Source: Martinezella dioscoreae (GTDB lineage: Bacteria > Pseudomonadota > Alphaproteobacteria > Rhizobiales > Rhizobiaceae). From it: a stretch of DNA of 64,000 nt. Of the stretch, positions 38,705-48,316 are shown piece after piece. The notes below the pieces were generated by a model that saw nothing but the letters and a program-made list of their open reading frames with translations, was not told the DNA's origin and did no database searches. Position 1 is the first letter of the stretch. Every line of letters begins with the position of its first letter. The stretch covers positions 1,291,362-1,355,361 of the forward strand of contig NZ_BLAJ01000001.1 in NCBI RefSeq assembly GCF_009176305.1, written 5' to 3'. A program made the translations under genes and the position numbers.

Positions 38705-38737
38705 TCTCATTCTTACCGGACATAGGGCGTTTTCTTC

Positions 38738-39109
38738 TCAACTCACCGGAAGGTGACAAACAGCTTCGATATTGTGGCCATCAGGATCGAGAATGAAAGC
38801 GCCATAGTAGTTCGGATGATAATGAGGGCGCAGACCTGGGGCACCGTTATCGGTGCCGCCGGCGATTATCCCGACCCGATGGAAGTCATCGACGAGCTCC
38901 CTGTTTCGGGCGGCAAAGGCGATATGGGTGCCTGTTTGCAAAGCATCGCGCTGACCGATCCAGAAGAAAGCCTTCTGGCCAATACCGTAACCCGCAAATC
39001 TTTCGCCTTCGGCATAAAGGCGTTCTATGCCTATGGAGCGCAGTAGTGTGTCGTAGAAGATCTTCGATCGCTCGATATCGCGAACCCCGATCGTCACATG
39101 ATCCAGCAC
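38738..39109 (-). CDS. VOC family protein (glyoxalase/bleomycin-resistance fold)
   Basis: A 123-residue single vicinal-oxygen-chelate domain, beginning MLDHVTIGVRDIERSKIFYDTLL and ending YYGAFILDPDGHNIEAVCH, where the His and Glu are typical metal ligands. Substrate unknown; the family includes dioxygenases, isomerases and resistance proteins. GTG at 39109 was chosen because GGAGG lies 5 bases upstream. It follows tehA by about 30 bases on the same strand, so the two may be co-transcribed. Confidence 0.9.
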   Translation of the reverse strand: MLDHVTIGVRDIERSKIFYDTLLRSIGIERLYAEGERFAGYGIGQKAFFWIGQRDALQTGTHIAFAARNRELVDDFHRVGIIAGGTDNGAPGLRPHYHPNYYGAFILDPDGHNIEAVCHLPVS

Positions 39110-39139
39110 ATCACCCTCCAAAAGTGAGATTGAACTCCA

Positions 39140-40141
39140 TTAACGCTGACCAACGGCGCCAGCGTCGCGGTCGGCAAGCTCGACCCAACCAATGACAAGT
39201 TTGCGGTTGGCAATCAGCCAGATCGTTGCCAGCGCGACCAAACCGACGACGATATTGGCAGCGACGAAGAGAATGGGAGCAAGTTGCGTCACTGGACCAA
39301 CATCGCCACGTTCGACAAGGCGCATGGGGGCGGTTGCCAGTGCGGTCGCGCCGAAGGTGAAGGCCCAATAAGCGGGGCTGAAGCCTTCTTTCATGATCCA
39401 GGGCAGGAGGCGCAACATGATCAGGGCCTGCAGCAAGCCGTAGCCGATCATTGCGTGGACGAGCATGTCGGGAGGGCTTTGTGTGGCGCTGATATAGGCT
39501 AACGCACCGACAGCCGGCGGAGCCAGTTGAATTCCGAGGGTTGGTCGCAGCGGCGCGGCCAACGCCGGCCCCGTCAGCAGGCGATGCAGCAGGGCGGATT
39601 CGATAGCAAGCCAGGCGAAGAAGCCGGCGCCGAAGAAAAGCTGCGCCCATTGCGGAAAGCCGAGTGCGGCGCCGACAATAGCAGTCACGAAACTGCCGGC
39701 GACGCTTGGCAGATAGAGCACGGCTGTCGTCGTGGCAATATCGCGTTCGCCCTGCCAGAGCCCTCCGGTTCGCCAGACGGAGAACGCCAGGGTATAGACG
39801 GCGCCGATCAGGAATATTGTTTCGGCGCCGATACGCGAATAGGGCAGCAGGCCACCGGCCACCAGCATGGTTGCGACACCGACAAGGCCGATAAAGCAGC
39901 ATTGGACAGGGTGCGCCACTTCCTTGAATGCCTCCTCGCGCGCCACCATCCACTTCAAAGCGTAGAGCACGATCAGCACCAGCCAGACGGCCAGCGCAAT
40001 AAAGGTCAGAAATTCACCGATCAGTACTGGCAGATGCCAGATGCGGGCACCCACGCGCCAGGCATTGGCGAGACCGGAAAGCCCAAGAACCATGCCGAAA
40101 AACGAAGCTGGAACCAGCGGTAGTTTCAAAGACGCAGCCAT
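39140..40141 (-). CDS. tehA: TehA-type transporter (tellurite resistance/dicarboxylate, SLAC1 fold)
   Basis: A 333-residue inner-membrane protein with ten predicted helices. The opening LPLVPASFFGMVLGLSGLANAWR and the ESALLHRLLTGP segment match TehA/TDT proteins. These are anion channels or dicarboxylate/tellurite resistance transporters; tellurite resistance in E. coli is seen only when overexpressed, so natural substrates are open. GGGGG precedes the start. No tehB methyltransferase gene is adjacent. Confidence 0.88.
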   Translation of the reverse strand: MAASLKLPLVPASFFGMVLGLSGLANAWRVGARIWHLPVLIGEFLTFIALAVWLVLIVLYALKWMVAREEAFKEVAHPVQCCFIGLVGVATMLVAGGLLPYSRIGAETIFLIGAVYTLAFSVWRTGGLWQGERDIATTTAVLYLPSVAGSFVTAIVGAALGFPQWAQLFFGAGFFAWLAIESALLHRLLTGPALAAPLRPTLGIQLAPPAVGALAYISATQSPPDMLVHAMIGYGLLQALIMLRLLPWIMKEGFSPAYWAFTFGATALATAPMRLVERGDVGPVTQLAPILFVAANIVVGLVALATIWLIANRKLVIGWVELADRDAGAVGQR

Positions 40142-40445
40142 ATGCCCCCTTTGACGCTCTATGTGAGCGCCACCCTAAAGAGAATGATGCAAAGAACCCG
40201 AGATCGATGCTAAATCCATCAACATGAATGAAGCGCAAAATACAGCTTTCCTCGAAACCGGCAAAGCGCGATCATGGCGAAAAGCGGGAGGTCAGACCAG
40301 GCGACATCACAGATGCGTGAACGGGCGAATTTTCCTTCGCTGACCGGCTTATGCATAGCTCGCCCGTCATTTGTTCATTGGAAAATGCTGCGAAATGTCT
40401 CTATTGAACATTCAAACGATTAAAACCGTCCTAGGAGACTGACAT
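40142..40445. other. Intergenic region between tehA and gnd, 304 bases
   Basis: This divergent promoter region shows only a small inverted repeat, TTGAA-CA-TTCAA at 40404-40415, about 30 bases before gnd. I see no gene, riboswitch or strong promoter consensus. Confidence 0.4.
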
Positions 40446-41471
40446 ATGCAAATCGGAATGATTGGCCTTGGCCGTATGGGCAACAACATGGTGCAGCGCC
40501 TGATGAGAGGCGGTCACAGTGCGGTTGTTTTCGATGCGCGTCCGGAAAGCATCGCCGGGCTTGAGCAGCTCGGCGCCACCGGCAGCAAGTCTCTCGCGGA
40601 TTTCGTATCGAAGCTCGCTAAGCCGCGCGTTGTCTGGCTGATGTTGCCGGCGGCAATCGTCGATCAGGAATTGGCGGCGATCGTCCCGCTGCTGGAAGAG
40701 GGCGACATCGTCATCGATGGCGGCAATTCCTATTATCACGACGATATCCGCCGTGCCGAAGAGCTGAAGCCGAAGGGCATCCATTACGTCGACGTCGGCA
40801 CCAGCGGTGGCGTTTTCGGTCTGGAGCGCGGCTATTGCCTGATGATCGGCGGCGAAAAGGAAACCGTCCAGCATCTATCGCCGATCTTCGCGACACTTGC
40901 CCCCGGTGTCGGTGACGTCGCTCCGTCGGCAATGCGCTCGGAAGAGGCTGCCAAGAACAGCACGGCGGAGCAGGGCTATCTGCATTGCGGCCCATCCGGC
41001 GCCGGCCATTTCGTCAAGATGGTCCATAACGGCATCGAATATGGCCTGATGGCTGCCTATGCCGAAGGCTTCAACGTTCTGCGCCATGCCAATATCGGCA
41101 AGCAAGACGCGGAGAAGGACGCCGAAACCGCGCCGCTCTCCCACCCGCAGTATTACCAGTATGATCTCGACATCGCCGAAATCTCGGAAGTCTGGCGCCG
41201 CGGCAGCGTGATCACCTCTTGGCTGCTCGACCTCACGGCCGATGCCCTGCACGGCGATGCAGCGCTTTCGCAATATGCCGGCCGCGTTTCCGACTCCGGC
41301 GAAGGCCGCTGGACGATCTCGGCCGCGATCGACGAAGGCGTTCCAACGCCGGTGCTGAGCGCTGCGCTTTACGGCCGTTTCGCTTCGCGCGGCAATGACG
41401 ACTACGCCAACAAGGTTCTCTCTGCCATGCGCGCCGGCTTCGGCGGCCACCATGAGAAGCCGGCGAAGTAA
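40446..41471 (+). CDS. gnd: 6-phosphogluconate dehydrogenase (decarboxylating), short form
   Basis: Pentose phosphate pathway enzyme giving ribulose 5-phosphate, CO2 and a reduced nicotinamide. The 341 residues mark the short (GndA/YqeC-like) type, often NAD-linked, as opposed to the 470-residue form. Seen are the Rossmann motif [27 protein letters not shown] and the catalytic block [20 protein letters not shown] with the Lys. The start has AGGAG 9 bases upstream. It has its own terminator and converges on moeA. Confidence 0.93.
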   Translation: MQIGMIGLGRMGNNMVQRLMRGGHSAVVFDARPESIAGLEQLGATGSKSLADFVSKLAKPRVVWLMLPAAIVDQELAAIVPLLEEGDIVIDGGNSYYHDDIRRAEELKPKGIHYVDVGTSGGVFGLERGYCLMIGGEKETVQHLSPIFATLAPGVGDVAPSAMRSEEAAKNSTAEQGYLHCGPSGAGHFVKMVHNGIEYGLMAAYAEGFNVLRHANIGKQDAEKDAETAPLSHPQYYQYDLDIAEISEVWRRGSVITSWLLDLTADALHGDAALSQYAGRVSDSGEGRWTISAAIDEGVPTPVLSAALYGRFASRGNDDYANKVLSAMRAGFGGHHEKPAK

Positions 41472-41500
41472 TTGGTTGGTCTATCGATCTGATGATAGCG

Positions 41501-41531
41501 AGCCGGGTGGGTCAAACCTCCCGGCTTTTTC
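41501..41531 (+). terminator. Rho-independent terminator after gnd
   Basis: AGCCGGG at 41501-41507 and CCCGGCT at 41520-41526 form seven pairs, with further G-C pairing inside, and are followed by TTTTT (41526-41530). Confidence 0.85.
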
Positions 41532-41596
41532 TTGTCCGCTTTTATTATCCCGATACGTCGAGCCGGAAACCGCCTTGCACTTTTCCTGGGGGACCT

Positions 41597-42823
41597 TCAG
41601 CCCAGCAGATCGGGCCGCAGGAATATGACCGGAGTGGGCGAACCGACTTCCAGCTGCGAGGCATGTGGCGGGCGGACGACCAGGCAATCGGCACGCGAAA
41701 AGACTTTCATCATCGACGAATCCTGCTTCGAGAAGGGCTCGGCGAGCCAGCCGCCGTCGGCAGCTTTCGTCAGCGTTGCGCGGACGTAATCCTGTCGCTG
41801 ATCGTTCGCCGCAAAGGACATGGCGGCGCGTGCAAAGCCTTCGCGCTTTATCGGCGGCAGGGATGCGAGCTTTCTTATCAATGGCTCGAGAAAGAGCAGG
41901 CCGCAGACGAGGCTGGAGACGGGATTGCCGGGGAGGCCGAGGACATGCATGTCGCCGAGGCTGCCGACCATAAGCGGCTTGCCGGGGCGCATGGCGATAC
42001 GCCAGAAATCCAGCTTCATTCCCGCAGCCACCATTGTCGCCTGCACCAGATCGTGGTCACCGACAGAAGCGCCGCCGAGCGTGACGATGATGTCGGCCTT
42101 GGCCACCTGCGCACGGCCTATGGCGGCGGTGATATCGTCGCTGTCGTCGGCGACGATGCCGAGATCAAGCACATGCGCGCCTGCATTGCGGGCCAGTGCA
42201 GCGATGCCGAACGTGTTGGACGCGATGATCTGCGAGGGACCCGGTTCATTGCCGGGAGCCACGAGTTCATCGCCGGTCGCGAGAATCGCCACCAGCGGCC
42301 TCCGGTAGACATCCAAGGCCGGATGGTTCATGGCCGCGGCGACGGTAAGCCTCGAAAAGTCCATCACCGTGCCGGCGGGAAGCACGGCTTCGCCTTCCAG
42401 GAAATCCTGTCCGCGCGGGCGAATATGCTGCCCCTTGCGCAAGGGATAGGTCGTGCGGATGCGATCGCCCTCCAAGCGCTCGGCGTCCTCCTGCAAAAGC
42501 ACCGAATCGGCACCGGCCGGAACGGGCGCGCCGGTGAAAATGCGAACCGCTTTGCCCTTGCCGACGGTTCCTTCGAAGGCATGGCCGGCAGCCGAGGCGC
42601 CGATAACCTGCAGCTCAGAACCAGGCAGTGCCGCATCCTCGAAGCGCAGCGCGTAGCCATCCATCGCCGAGGCATCGAAAGGCGGCTGTGTCAGGCGCGC
42701 CGTCAAATCTTTGGCCAGAACCCGGCCTTCGGCCATATCAAGCGGAACGCTTTCAACACGGTGGATCGGCGCGGCACTGTCCAACAAGCGCGCTTGCGCT
42801 TCGACAACGGGTAGCAGGCTCAT
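41597..42823 (-). CDS. moeA: Molybdopterin molybdotransferase
   Basis: Inserts molybdenum into molybdopterin in the last steps of cofactor synthesis. The 408 residues contain the MoeA domains in order, with the MoCF-binding segment VTLGGASVGDHDLV (TGG-SVGD motif, here LGGASVGDHD), ATGDELVAPG and the C-terminal LPGNPVSSLV. DASAMDGYAL near residue 50 is also typical. It is the last gene of the ppiD-trpDC-moaC-moeA run, 3 bases after the moaC stop. Confidence 0.95.
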   Translation of the reverse strand: MSLLPVVEAQARLLDSAAPIHRVESVPLDMAEGRVLAKDLTARLTQPPFDASAMDGYALRFEDAALPGSELQVIGASAAGHAFEGTVGKGKAVRIFTGAPVPAGADSVLLQEDAERLEGDRIRTTYPLRKGQHIRPRGQDFLEGEAVLPAGTVMDFSRLTVAAAMNHPALDVYRRPLVAILATGDELVAPGNEPGPSQIIASNTFGIAALARNAGAHVLDLGIVADDSDDITAAIGRAQVAKADIIVTLGGASVGDHDLVQATMVAAGMKLDFWRIAMRPGKPLMVGSLGDMHVLGLPGNPVSSLVCGLLFLEPLIRKLASLPPIKREGFARAAMSFAANDQRQDYVRATLTKAADGGWLAEPFSKQDSSMMKVFSRADCLVVRPPHASQLEVGSPTPVIFLRPDLLG

Positions 42824-42826
42824 ATA

Positions 42827-43321
42827 TCAGGCCCTCGGATGGCGGAAATCCCCCGATTTGCCGCCGGATTTCTCCAATAGAGTGATTCCGCCGATTTCCA
42901 TGCCGCGATCGGCGGCCTTGGCCATGTCGTAGATCGTCAGGCAGGCGACGGAAACCGCCGTCAGCGCTTCCATCTCGACGCCGGTGCGGCCGGTCAGCTT
43001 TGTCGTCGCGGTGACCCGGAGACCGGGCAGGGCGGCATCTTCTGCGATATCGACGGAAACCTTCGTCAACATGAGGGGATGGCAGAGCGGGATGAGATTG
43101 CTGGTCTGCTTGGCAGCCATGATGCCGGCAAGCCGCGCCGTGCCGATCACATCGCCCTTCTTAGCGTTGCCGTCGCGAATCAGCGCCAAAGTCTCGGGTT
43201 TCATCTTGACGTAACCGGCCGCGGTGGCGCTGCGCGCCGTCTCGGCCTTATCGCCGACGTCGACCATATAGGCTTCGCCCGAAGCGTCGATATGCGTAAG
43301 ACCGGCCTTCTCGCTGCTCAT
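42827..43321 (-). CDS. moaC: Cyclic pyranopterin monophosphate synthase
   Basis: Second enzyme of molybdopterin synthesis, acting with MoaA to give cyclic pyranopterin. The 164 residues include [13 protein letters not shown] and [23 protein letters not shown], the hexamer active-site segments with conserved His, Lys and Asp. The ATG at 43321 is one base from the trpC stop, giving tight coupling. MoaA is not in the window. Confidence 0.96.
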   Translation of the reverse strand: MSSEKAGLTHIDASGEAYMVDVGDKAETARSATAAGYVKMKPETLALIRDGNAKKGDVIGTARLAGIMAAKQTSNLIPLCHPLMLTKVSVDIAEDAALPGLRVTATTKLTGRTGVEMEALTAVSVACLTIYDMAKAADRGMEIGGITLLEKSGGKSGDFRHPRA

Positions 43322-43322
43322 C

Positions 43323-44138
43323 TCACTCGGCCGCCAGAATGCCGGTTTCACCGTTCAGCAGCAGTTTGGTTGCCGCCGTCACATCATCCTTGCGCATGAG
43401 GCTTTCGCCGACGAGGAAGGTGCTGATACCGACGGCCTCGAGACGCTTGCAGTCGGCGTGTGTGAAGACGCCGCTTTCGCCGACCAGCAGCCGATCCTTC
43501 GGTACCATGGGCGCCAGATTCTCGCTGACCGTCAAGCTTACTTCGAACGTGCGCAGATTGCGGTTGTTGATGCCGACCAGCGGCGAGGACAGTTTTAGTG
43601 CACGATCCATCTCTTCGGCGTCGTGGACCTCCACCAGCACATCCATGCCGAGGCCGAAGGCCTCGTCCTGAAGACGCTCGGCGTCATCGTCCGAAAGCGA
43701 TGCCATGATCAGCAAGATGCAGTCTGCACCCCAGGCACGGGCTTCCTGGACCTGGTACGTGTCGAACATGAAATCCTTGCGCAGTGCCGGCAGCGAGCAG
43801 GCCGCGCGGGCAGCCGTCAGGAATTCCGGAGCACCCTGGAAACTCGGTGTATCCGTCAGCACCGAAAGGCAAGCCGCACCGCCGGCCTCGTAGGCCTTGG
43901 CGAGGGCAGGCGGGTCGAAATCGGGGCGTATCAGGCCCTTGGACGGGCTTGCCTTCTTGATTTCGGCAATCAGGCCGAAAACACTGGATTCCTGCCTGGC
44001 AAGCAGCGCCTTGTGAAAGCCGCGCGGCGCGGACTGGTCAGCCTGCATGGCCTTGAGATCGGCAAGGGAAAGCTTGGCCTTGGCAGCGGCGATTTCCTCG
44101 CGCTTGTAGGCCTCGATCTTTCTAAGGATATCGCTCAT
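43323..44138 (-). CDS. trpC: Indole-3-glycerol phosphate synthase
   Basis: Tryptophan pathway enzyme closing the indole ring. The 271 residues form a TIM barrel with the catalytic Lys in [18 protein letters not shown], the second in [12 protein letters not shown], and Glu in VEVHDAEEM and GESGV. It is a stand-alone TrpC without a TrpF fusion. It follows trpD by 6 bases and precedes moaC by one. Confidence 0.97.
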   Translation of the reverse strand: MSDILRKIEAYKREEIAAAKAKLSLADLKAMQADQSAPRGFHKALLARQESSVFGLIAEIKKASPSKGLIRPDFDPPALAKAYEAGGAACLSVLTDTPSFQGAPEFLTAARAACSLPALRKDFMFDTYQVQEARAWGADCILLIMASLSDDDAERLQDEAFGLGMDVLVEVHDAEEMDRALKLSSPLVGINNRNLRTFEVSLTVSENLAPMVPKDRLLVGESGVFTHADCKRLEAVGISTFLVGESLMRKDDVTAATKLLLNGETGILAAE

Positions 44139-44144
44139 GATGTC

Positions 44145-45167
44145 CTAGTCCTGTCCTTCTTCATTGGAAACGGCAATGAGCTTTTCCAGTGCAACGGCGG
44201 TGGCGCCGCTATCGAGCGAATGAGCCGCGAGCTTCATGCCATCATGCAGCGTTTCCGCCTTGCCGGCAATGACCAGCGAGGCCGCCGCATTGGCAAGGGC
44301 GATGTCGCGATAGGCGTTCTTTTCGCCGGCGAGCACTGCGCGAAGGGCTGCGGCATTGGCAACGCCGTCACCACCCTTGAGATCGGCAAGGTCGGCATGT
44401 TGCAGGCCGAAATCGGCCGGTGTCAGTTCGAAGCTACGAATCCTGCCGTTTTCCAGGGCCGCGACGGAGGTCTTGCCGGTCGTGGTGATCTCGTCCAGGC
44501 CGTCGCCGTGCACGACCCAGACGCTCTCTGCGTTGAGATCCTTCAGCACCTCGGCCAGCGGCAATACCCATTGTGGCGCGAAGACGCCCAGCAGCTGGCG
44601 ACGAGCGCCGGCAGGATTGGACAGCGGACCAAGGAGATTGAAAATCGTGCGCGTGCCGAGTTCGACACGCGAGGGGCCGACATGGCGCATGGAAGAATGA
44701 TGCAGCTGCGCGAACATGAAGCCGATGCCGGCTTCCCGAATGCAGCGGGCAATCGTCTCTGGTCCGATATCGAGCTTGATACCCAATACGGACTGCGTGT
44801 CGGCGGTGCCGGCCTTGGAGCTTTGGGCACGATTGCCGTGCTTGGCGACGGGCACACCCGCGCCGGCGACGATGAATGCAGCCAGCGTCGAGATATTGTA
44901 TGTGCCGAAGCCATCGCCGCCGGTGCCGACGATATCGATCGCATCGGCAGGCGCTTCCACCGGCAGCATCTTGGCGCGCATGGTCGTCACGGCGCCGACG
45001 ATTTCATCCACCGTCTCGCCGCGAACGCGCAGCGCCATGAGAAATGCACCGATCTGCGACGGCGTGGCCTCGCCCGACATCAGGATTTCGAATGCCTGCC
45101 GGGCTTCGTCCCGCGTCAGCGCCTCACGATTGGCGACCTTGGCGAGGAAAGGCTTCAATTCTGTCAT
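44145..45167 (-). CDS. trpD: Anthranilate phosphoribosyltransferase
   Basis: Attaches phosphoribosyl to anthranilate in tryptophan synthesis. The 340 residues contain the PRPP-binding [32 protein letters not shown] and the C-terminal GNRL-like [17 protein letters not shown] lies just before the start. Second in the operon after ppiD, 25 bases apart. Confidence 0.97.
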   Translation of the reverse strand: MTELKPFLAKVANREALTRDEARQAFEILMSGEATPSQIGAFLMALRVRGETVDEIVGAVTTMRAKMLPVEAPADAIDIVGTGGDGFGTYNISTLAAFIVAGAGVPVAKHGNRAQSSKAGTADTQSVLGIKLDIGPETIARCIREAGIGFMFAQLHHSSMRHVGPSRVELGTRTIFNLLGPLSNPAGARRQLLGVFAPQWVLPLAEVLKDLNAESVWVVHGDGLDEITTTGKTSVAALENGRIRSFELTPADFGLQHADLADLKGGDGVANAAALRAVLAGEKNAYRDIALANAAASLVIAGKAETLHDGMKLAAHSLDSGATAVALEKLIAVSNEEGQD

Positions 45168-45192
45168 TGATGATCCATCCTCCCGTATGGGT

Positions 45193-47085
45193 CTAGCGGG
45201 ACATCGCCTGTTCGGCGAGGCTCTGGTTGACCGTTACGGCGTATTTGGACTGCAGCTGGCCGACTATCTGGTCGAGGATGTCGTCGCCGGCAGCATTGGC
45301 GATCTGGGCCACCTGCTGATCGTCGTTGCTCAGCGCATCGGTCGTCGGATTGTCGTTGACATCGGTGACCTTGAGCAGGATCTGCGTCGTGTCATCGGCG
45401 CCGATGGCGTTGGCGGCCGTATCGACCGGACCGGAGAAGGCGGCAGCGATACCGCCGCGACCCAGAACCGGATCATCCGTCGAGCGCGTGATGCCGGCCT
45501 TGCTTTCAACAGCGATGCCAAGCGGCGCGGCGATATCGGCGAGCGACTTGCCTTTCTGCGCCTCCTGCTTCAGCTCGGCCGCCTTGGCGGCAAGCGCGAC
45601 CTTCTGCTGCTCCGCGGTCCAGTCGGCAACTGCCTTTTCACGGACTTCGGAAAGCGGGCGATCATGATCAGGCGTGACGTTCATGACATCATACCAGATG
45701 TAGCCATCATTGCCGACCGTCAGGGGAGCAGGGTTGCCACCCTGATCGACCTTGAAGACCTCCGAGATCAGCTGCTGGCGGGCCGGCAGATCCTTGATCT
45801 CATTGCCGTTCTGATCGAGGCCGGTCTGGTCGATCGCATCGATGATAACGAGCTTCAGCTTGAGTTGCGATGCCGCATCCTGCAGCGATGCGCCGGAGCC
45901 GCGCAGGTCTTCGAACTTGTCGTGGACGCTGGTGATTTCATTGGCGGCAGTGCTGAGCGCAATCTGCTTGCGGATATCTTCCTTGACCTCGTCGAAATTC
46001 TTGGCAGTTTCGTTCTTCACATTGGTCACACGCAGGATGACCGGACCGAATGAACCGTCCACGACGGGCGTGGTGCCACCTTCCTTGGAGACGGCAAACG
46101 CCGCTTCGGCAACGGTCTTGTCCGGAACCTGATCCTTGGTGAAGGTGCCGAGCAGCACGTCGGACGGCTTCTTGCCCTGATCGGAGACGAGCTGATCGAA
46201 GGTGCTTCCCGTCTTCAGCGCATCGGCTGCGGCATTGGCGAGATCCTTGTTGGCGAAGGTCAGCTGCTCGATGGTGCGCGTTGCCGGCGTGGTGAAGCTG
46301 TCCTTGCGCTTGTCGAACTGCGCCCGCACTTCGTCATCCGTGACACTTGCCACATCGGCAATATCCTCGGCCTGCAACTTCACATAGGCGAACTTGCGGT
46401 ATTCAGGCGCACGATATTTCGACTTCACGCCATCGAACCATTTCTGCAACACGTCGTCGGCCGGCGCCTTGACGGGATCGATATTGGCATTGGTCAGCAA
46501 CAGATAATCGATGCTGCGGGTCTCATCGTGATACTGCTTGACCGCATCGGCAAGAACCGCCGGTGCGACAAAGCCATTCGACACAGCCTCGACGATTTGG
46601 CTGCGGATCGCGACTTTGCTGCGCTCCTTGATATAATCATCGGGCGATATGTTGCTGTTGCGCAGAAGCATATCGAACTTTTGGCGGTCAAAGGCACCGT
46701 TCGCAGCCTTGAAGGCCGGATCGTCGCCGATGAGCTTGGCAAGGCGGTCTTGCGAGAGGCCGAGGTTCATGTCAGCGGCGAGCTGATCGAGCGAAGCGCC
46801 GGCGACGAGCTGCGCCACCGTCTGTTGCCCGATGCCGAAGGCGCGAGCCTGCTCCGGTGTGATCTGCATGCGCAGCTGCTGGCTGATCGCCTGGATCTGG
46901 CGGCGATAGGCAAGGCGGAACTCATTGGTATCGATGTGCTGATCGCCGACTGTGACAACGGTATTGCTGCCACCGCCCGTGATAAGGGACCGCTCGACGC
47001 CCCACACGCCGAAGGCCGCCGCAAGAAGAAGCAACAAACCTTTGGCAACCCAGGTCTGGGCGATTTTTCTCAGCACGTCGAACAT
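45193..47085 (-). CDS. ppiD: Membrane-anchored peptidylprolyl isomerase (PpiD/SurA-like)
   Basis: A 630-residue periplasmic chaperone. Residues 12-30 form a signal anchor ([19 protein letters not shown]). A SurA_N-like helical domain with [20 protein letters not shown] follows, then a parvulin-like rotamase domain (about 255-370, [15 protein letters not shown] to [13 protein letters not shown]) and a second helical part. The rotamase region is diverged, so chaperone action may outweigh isomerase action, as for E. coli PpiD. It leads the operon with trpD and is divergent from the DUF883 gene. Its link with trp genes is a conserved rhizobial arrangement. Confidence 0.88.
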   Translation of the reverse strand: MFDVLRKIAQTWVAKGLLLLLAAAFGVWGVERSLITGGGSNTVVTVGDQHIDTNEFRLAYRRQIQAISQQLRMQITPEQARAFGIGQQTVAQLVAGASLDQLAADMNLGLSQDRLAKLIGDDPAFKAANGAFDRQKFDMLLRNSNISPDDYIKERSKVAIRSQIVEAVSNGFVAPAVLADAVKQYHDETRSIDYLLLTNANIDPVKAPADDVLQKWFDGVKSKYRAPEYRKFAYVKLQAEDIADVASVTDDEVRAQFDKRKDSFTTPATRTIEQLTFANKDLANAAADALKTGSTFDQLVSDQGKKPSDVLLGTFTKDQVPDKTVAEAAFAVSKEGGTTPVVDGSFGPVILRVTNVKNETAKNFDEVKEDIRKQIALSTAANEITSVHDKFEDLRGSGASLQDAASQLKLKLVIIDAIDQTGLDQNGNEIKDLPARQQLISEVFKVDQGGNPAPLTVGNDGYIWYDVMNVTPDHDRPLSEVREKAVADWTAEQQKVALAAKAAELKQEAQKGKSLADIAAPLGIAVESKAGITRSTDDPVLGRGGIAAAFSGPVDTAANAIGADDTTQILLKVTDVNDNPTTDALSNDDQQVAQIANAAGDDILDQIVGQLQSKYAVTVNQSLAEQAMSR

Positions 47086-47265
47086 CGGAAAGCAAACCTC
47101 GTCATCATCAAGTCTTCGCCCGCAGGCGAAACAATCGGAGTTCCTTAGAACAATCCGAACCGGAATTGAAGAGCCAGTGGGGAAATCGCCTGATGAGGTG
47201 CAGCCATGCCGGAACCTTTGAGAAGCGACAGCGTTCTAGCAATGCGGAAACATAAGGAGCACACG

Positions 47266-47547
47266 ATGGCAGAGACCAAATCAGCCTCTACTCAGTCGTC
47301 TTCGGCGCGAGCACAAACGGAAACGGCAATGGAGGATCTTGCCGCCCAGGTCGCAGCCTTACGCGAAGATCTGGCAAAGCTGTCACAAAGCGTGGCGGCT
47401 GTGGGGCAGGGAGCGAAATCTGTCGTCGCGGAGGAAGCCCAGGAGATCACGGAGCAGTTGCGCGAGAGAGTTCGAGAAGAGCCGATTTTCATGGTCGCTG
47501 CCGCAGCAGGCATCGGTTATCTGATCGGCCTTCTGAGCCGACGCTAG
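47266..47547 (+). CDS. DUF883 family membrane-anchored protein (ElaB/YqjD-like)
   Basis: A 93-residue protein with a long amphipathic helix rich in Ala/Glu/Gln (about 25-65, with heptad-like spacing) followed by a C-terminal membrane anchor EEPIFMVAAAAGIGYLIGLLSRR. This is the layout of DUF883 proteins; E. coli YqjD binds ribosomes at the membrane in stationary phase. AAGGAG precedes the start at 47266. A strong terminator follows. Confidence 0.85.
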   Translation: MAETKSASTQSSSARAQTETAMEDLAAQVAALREDLAKLSQSVAAVGQGAKSVVAEEAQEITEQLRERVREEPIFMVAAAAGIGYLIGLLSRR

Positions 47548-47851
47548 TCAGGACGAGCTCTCGACGGGTGGACCAGCCACTCCGAACGACCGCAGCTGCG
47601 AAACTGCCGAAAAAGGCGCGGACGATTCGTTCGCGCCTTTTCAATTGGTAACTGCAAGCGCCCCGTATGCAAGAATTGCAGAATATATGCATTGCACCAC
47701 AACCGAAGCCTGCTGCGATATCTTTGTGACACTCCCTGCGACATGTTGACCATCGCCATTTGTTGAACGCGCACCCTCTTGTATCACGTGGGCGCTTACT
47801 ATACGTAACAACAATTATAAGGTTGCTTATGAATAGCAGGCTCCCCATACA
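47548..47851. other. Intergenic region between DUF883 gene and marR, 304 bases
   Basis: Holds the terminator at 47611-47645 and, before marR, a weak promoter-like TTGTAT with TATACG downstream, and CAAC-N9-GTTG at 47809-47825 in an AT-rich setting, a plausible MarR operator. No gene is seen. Confidence 0.4.
47608..47645 (+). terminator. Rho-independent terminator after the DUF883 gene
   Basis: AAAAGGCGCG at 47611-47620 and CGCGCCTTTT at 47632-47641 pair perfectly; inner bases extend the stem to about 14 pairs with a 3-base loop. T-rich on both strands, so it could work both ways. Confidence 0.85.
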
Positions 47852-48316
47852 ATGATTTCGACCCCCACCGTTGGTTTTCTCCTCCATGACGTTGCGCGAC
47901 TCCTTCGGAAGAGATTCGAGCAGCGTGCGAAGGATTTGGGCCTGACGCGCTCGCAGTGGCAAACCCTTGCCTACCTTGCAAACAATGAAGGTATCCATCA
48001 GGCCGGACTGGCCGAAATTCTCGAAATCGAGCCGATCACGCTGGTGCGTATTCTGGACAAGCTCAGCGAACGGGGGCTGGTGGAGCGCCGGCAGCATCCG
48101 AATGATCGGCGCAGCTGGCTACTCTATATGCGCGAAGAGGCCCGGCCGTTGATGGACGCCATGCGCAGCATTGGCGAACAGTCGCGCAAGGAAGCGCTCG
48201 AGGGCGCCTCTCAGGAAGATCAAGAGCGCCTCTATGAATTGCTTACCCTTATGAAATCGAACCTGGTTAGCGCCTGCCGTTCAAAAGCAGTCGATAAAGA
48301 GTTACAACATGGCTGA
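47852..48316 (+). CDS. MarR family transcriptional regulator
   Basis: A 154-residue winged-HTH repressor. The recognition region reads GIHQAGLAEILEIEPITLVRILDKLSERGLVERRQHPNDRR, with the DRR wing typical of MarR. It is the first gene of a three-gene efflux operon; its stop overlaps the next start by 8 bases. It probably represses the operon and is released by a pump substrate, as for EmrR. The region at 47809-47825 is a candidate operator. Confidence 0.93.
   Translation: MISTPTVGFLLHDVARLLRKRFEQRAKDLGLTRSQWQTLAYLANNEGIHQAGLAEILEIEPITLVRILDKLSERGLVERRQHPNDRRSWLLYMREEARPLMDAMRSIGEQSRKEALEGASQEDQERLYELLTLMKSNLVSACRSKAVDKELQHG

Noticed and set aside
43623..45170. Plus-strand frame of 515 codons opposite trpC and trpD
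   Set aside because: It spans two real genes and the junction between them on the other strand; composition is that of an antisense frame.
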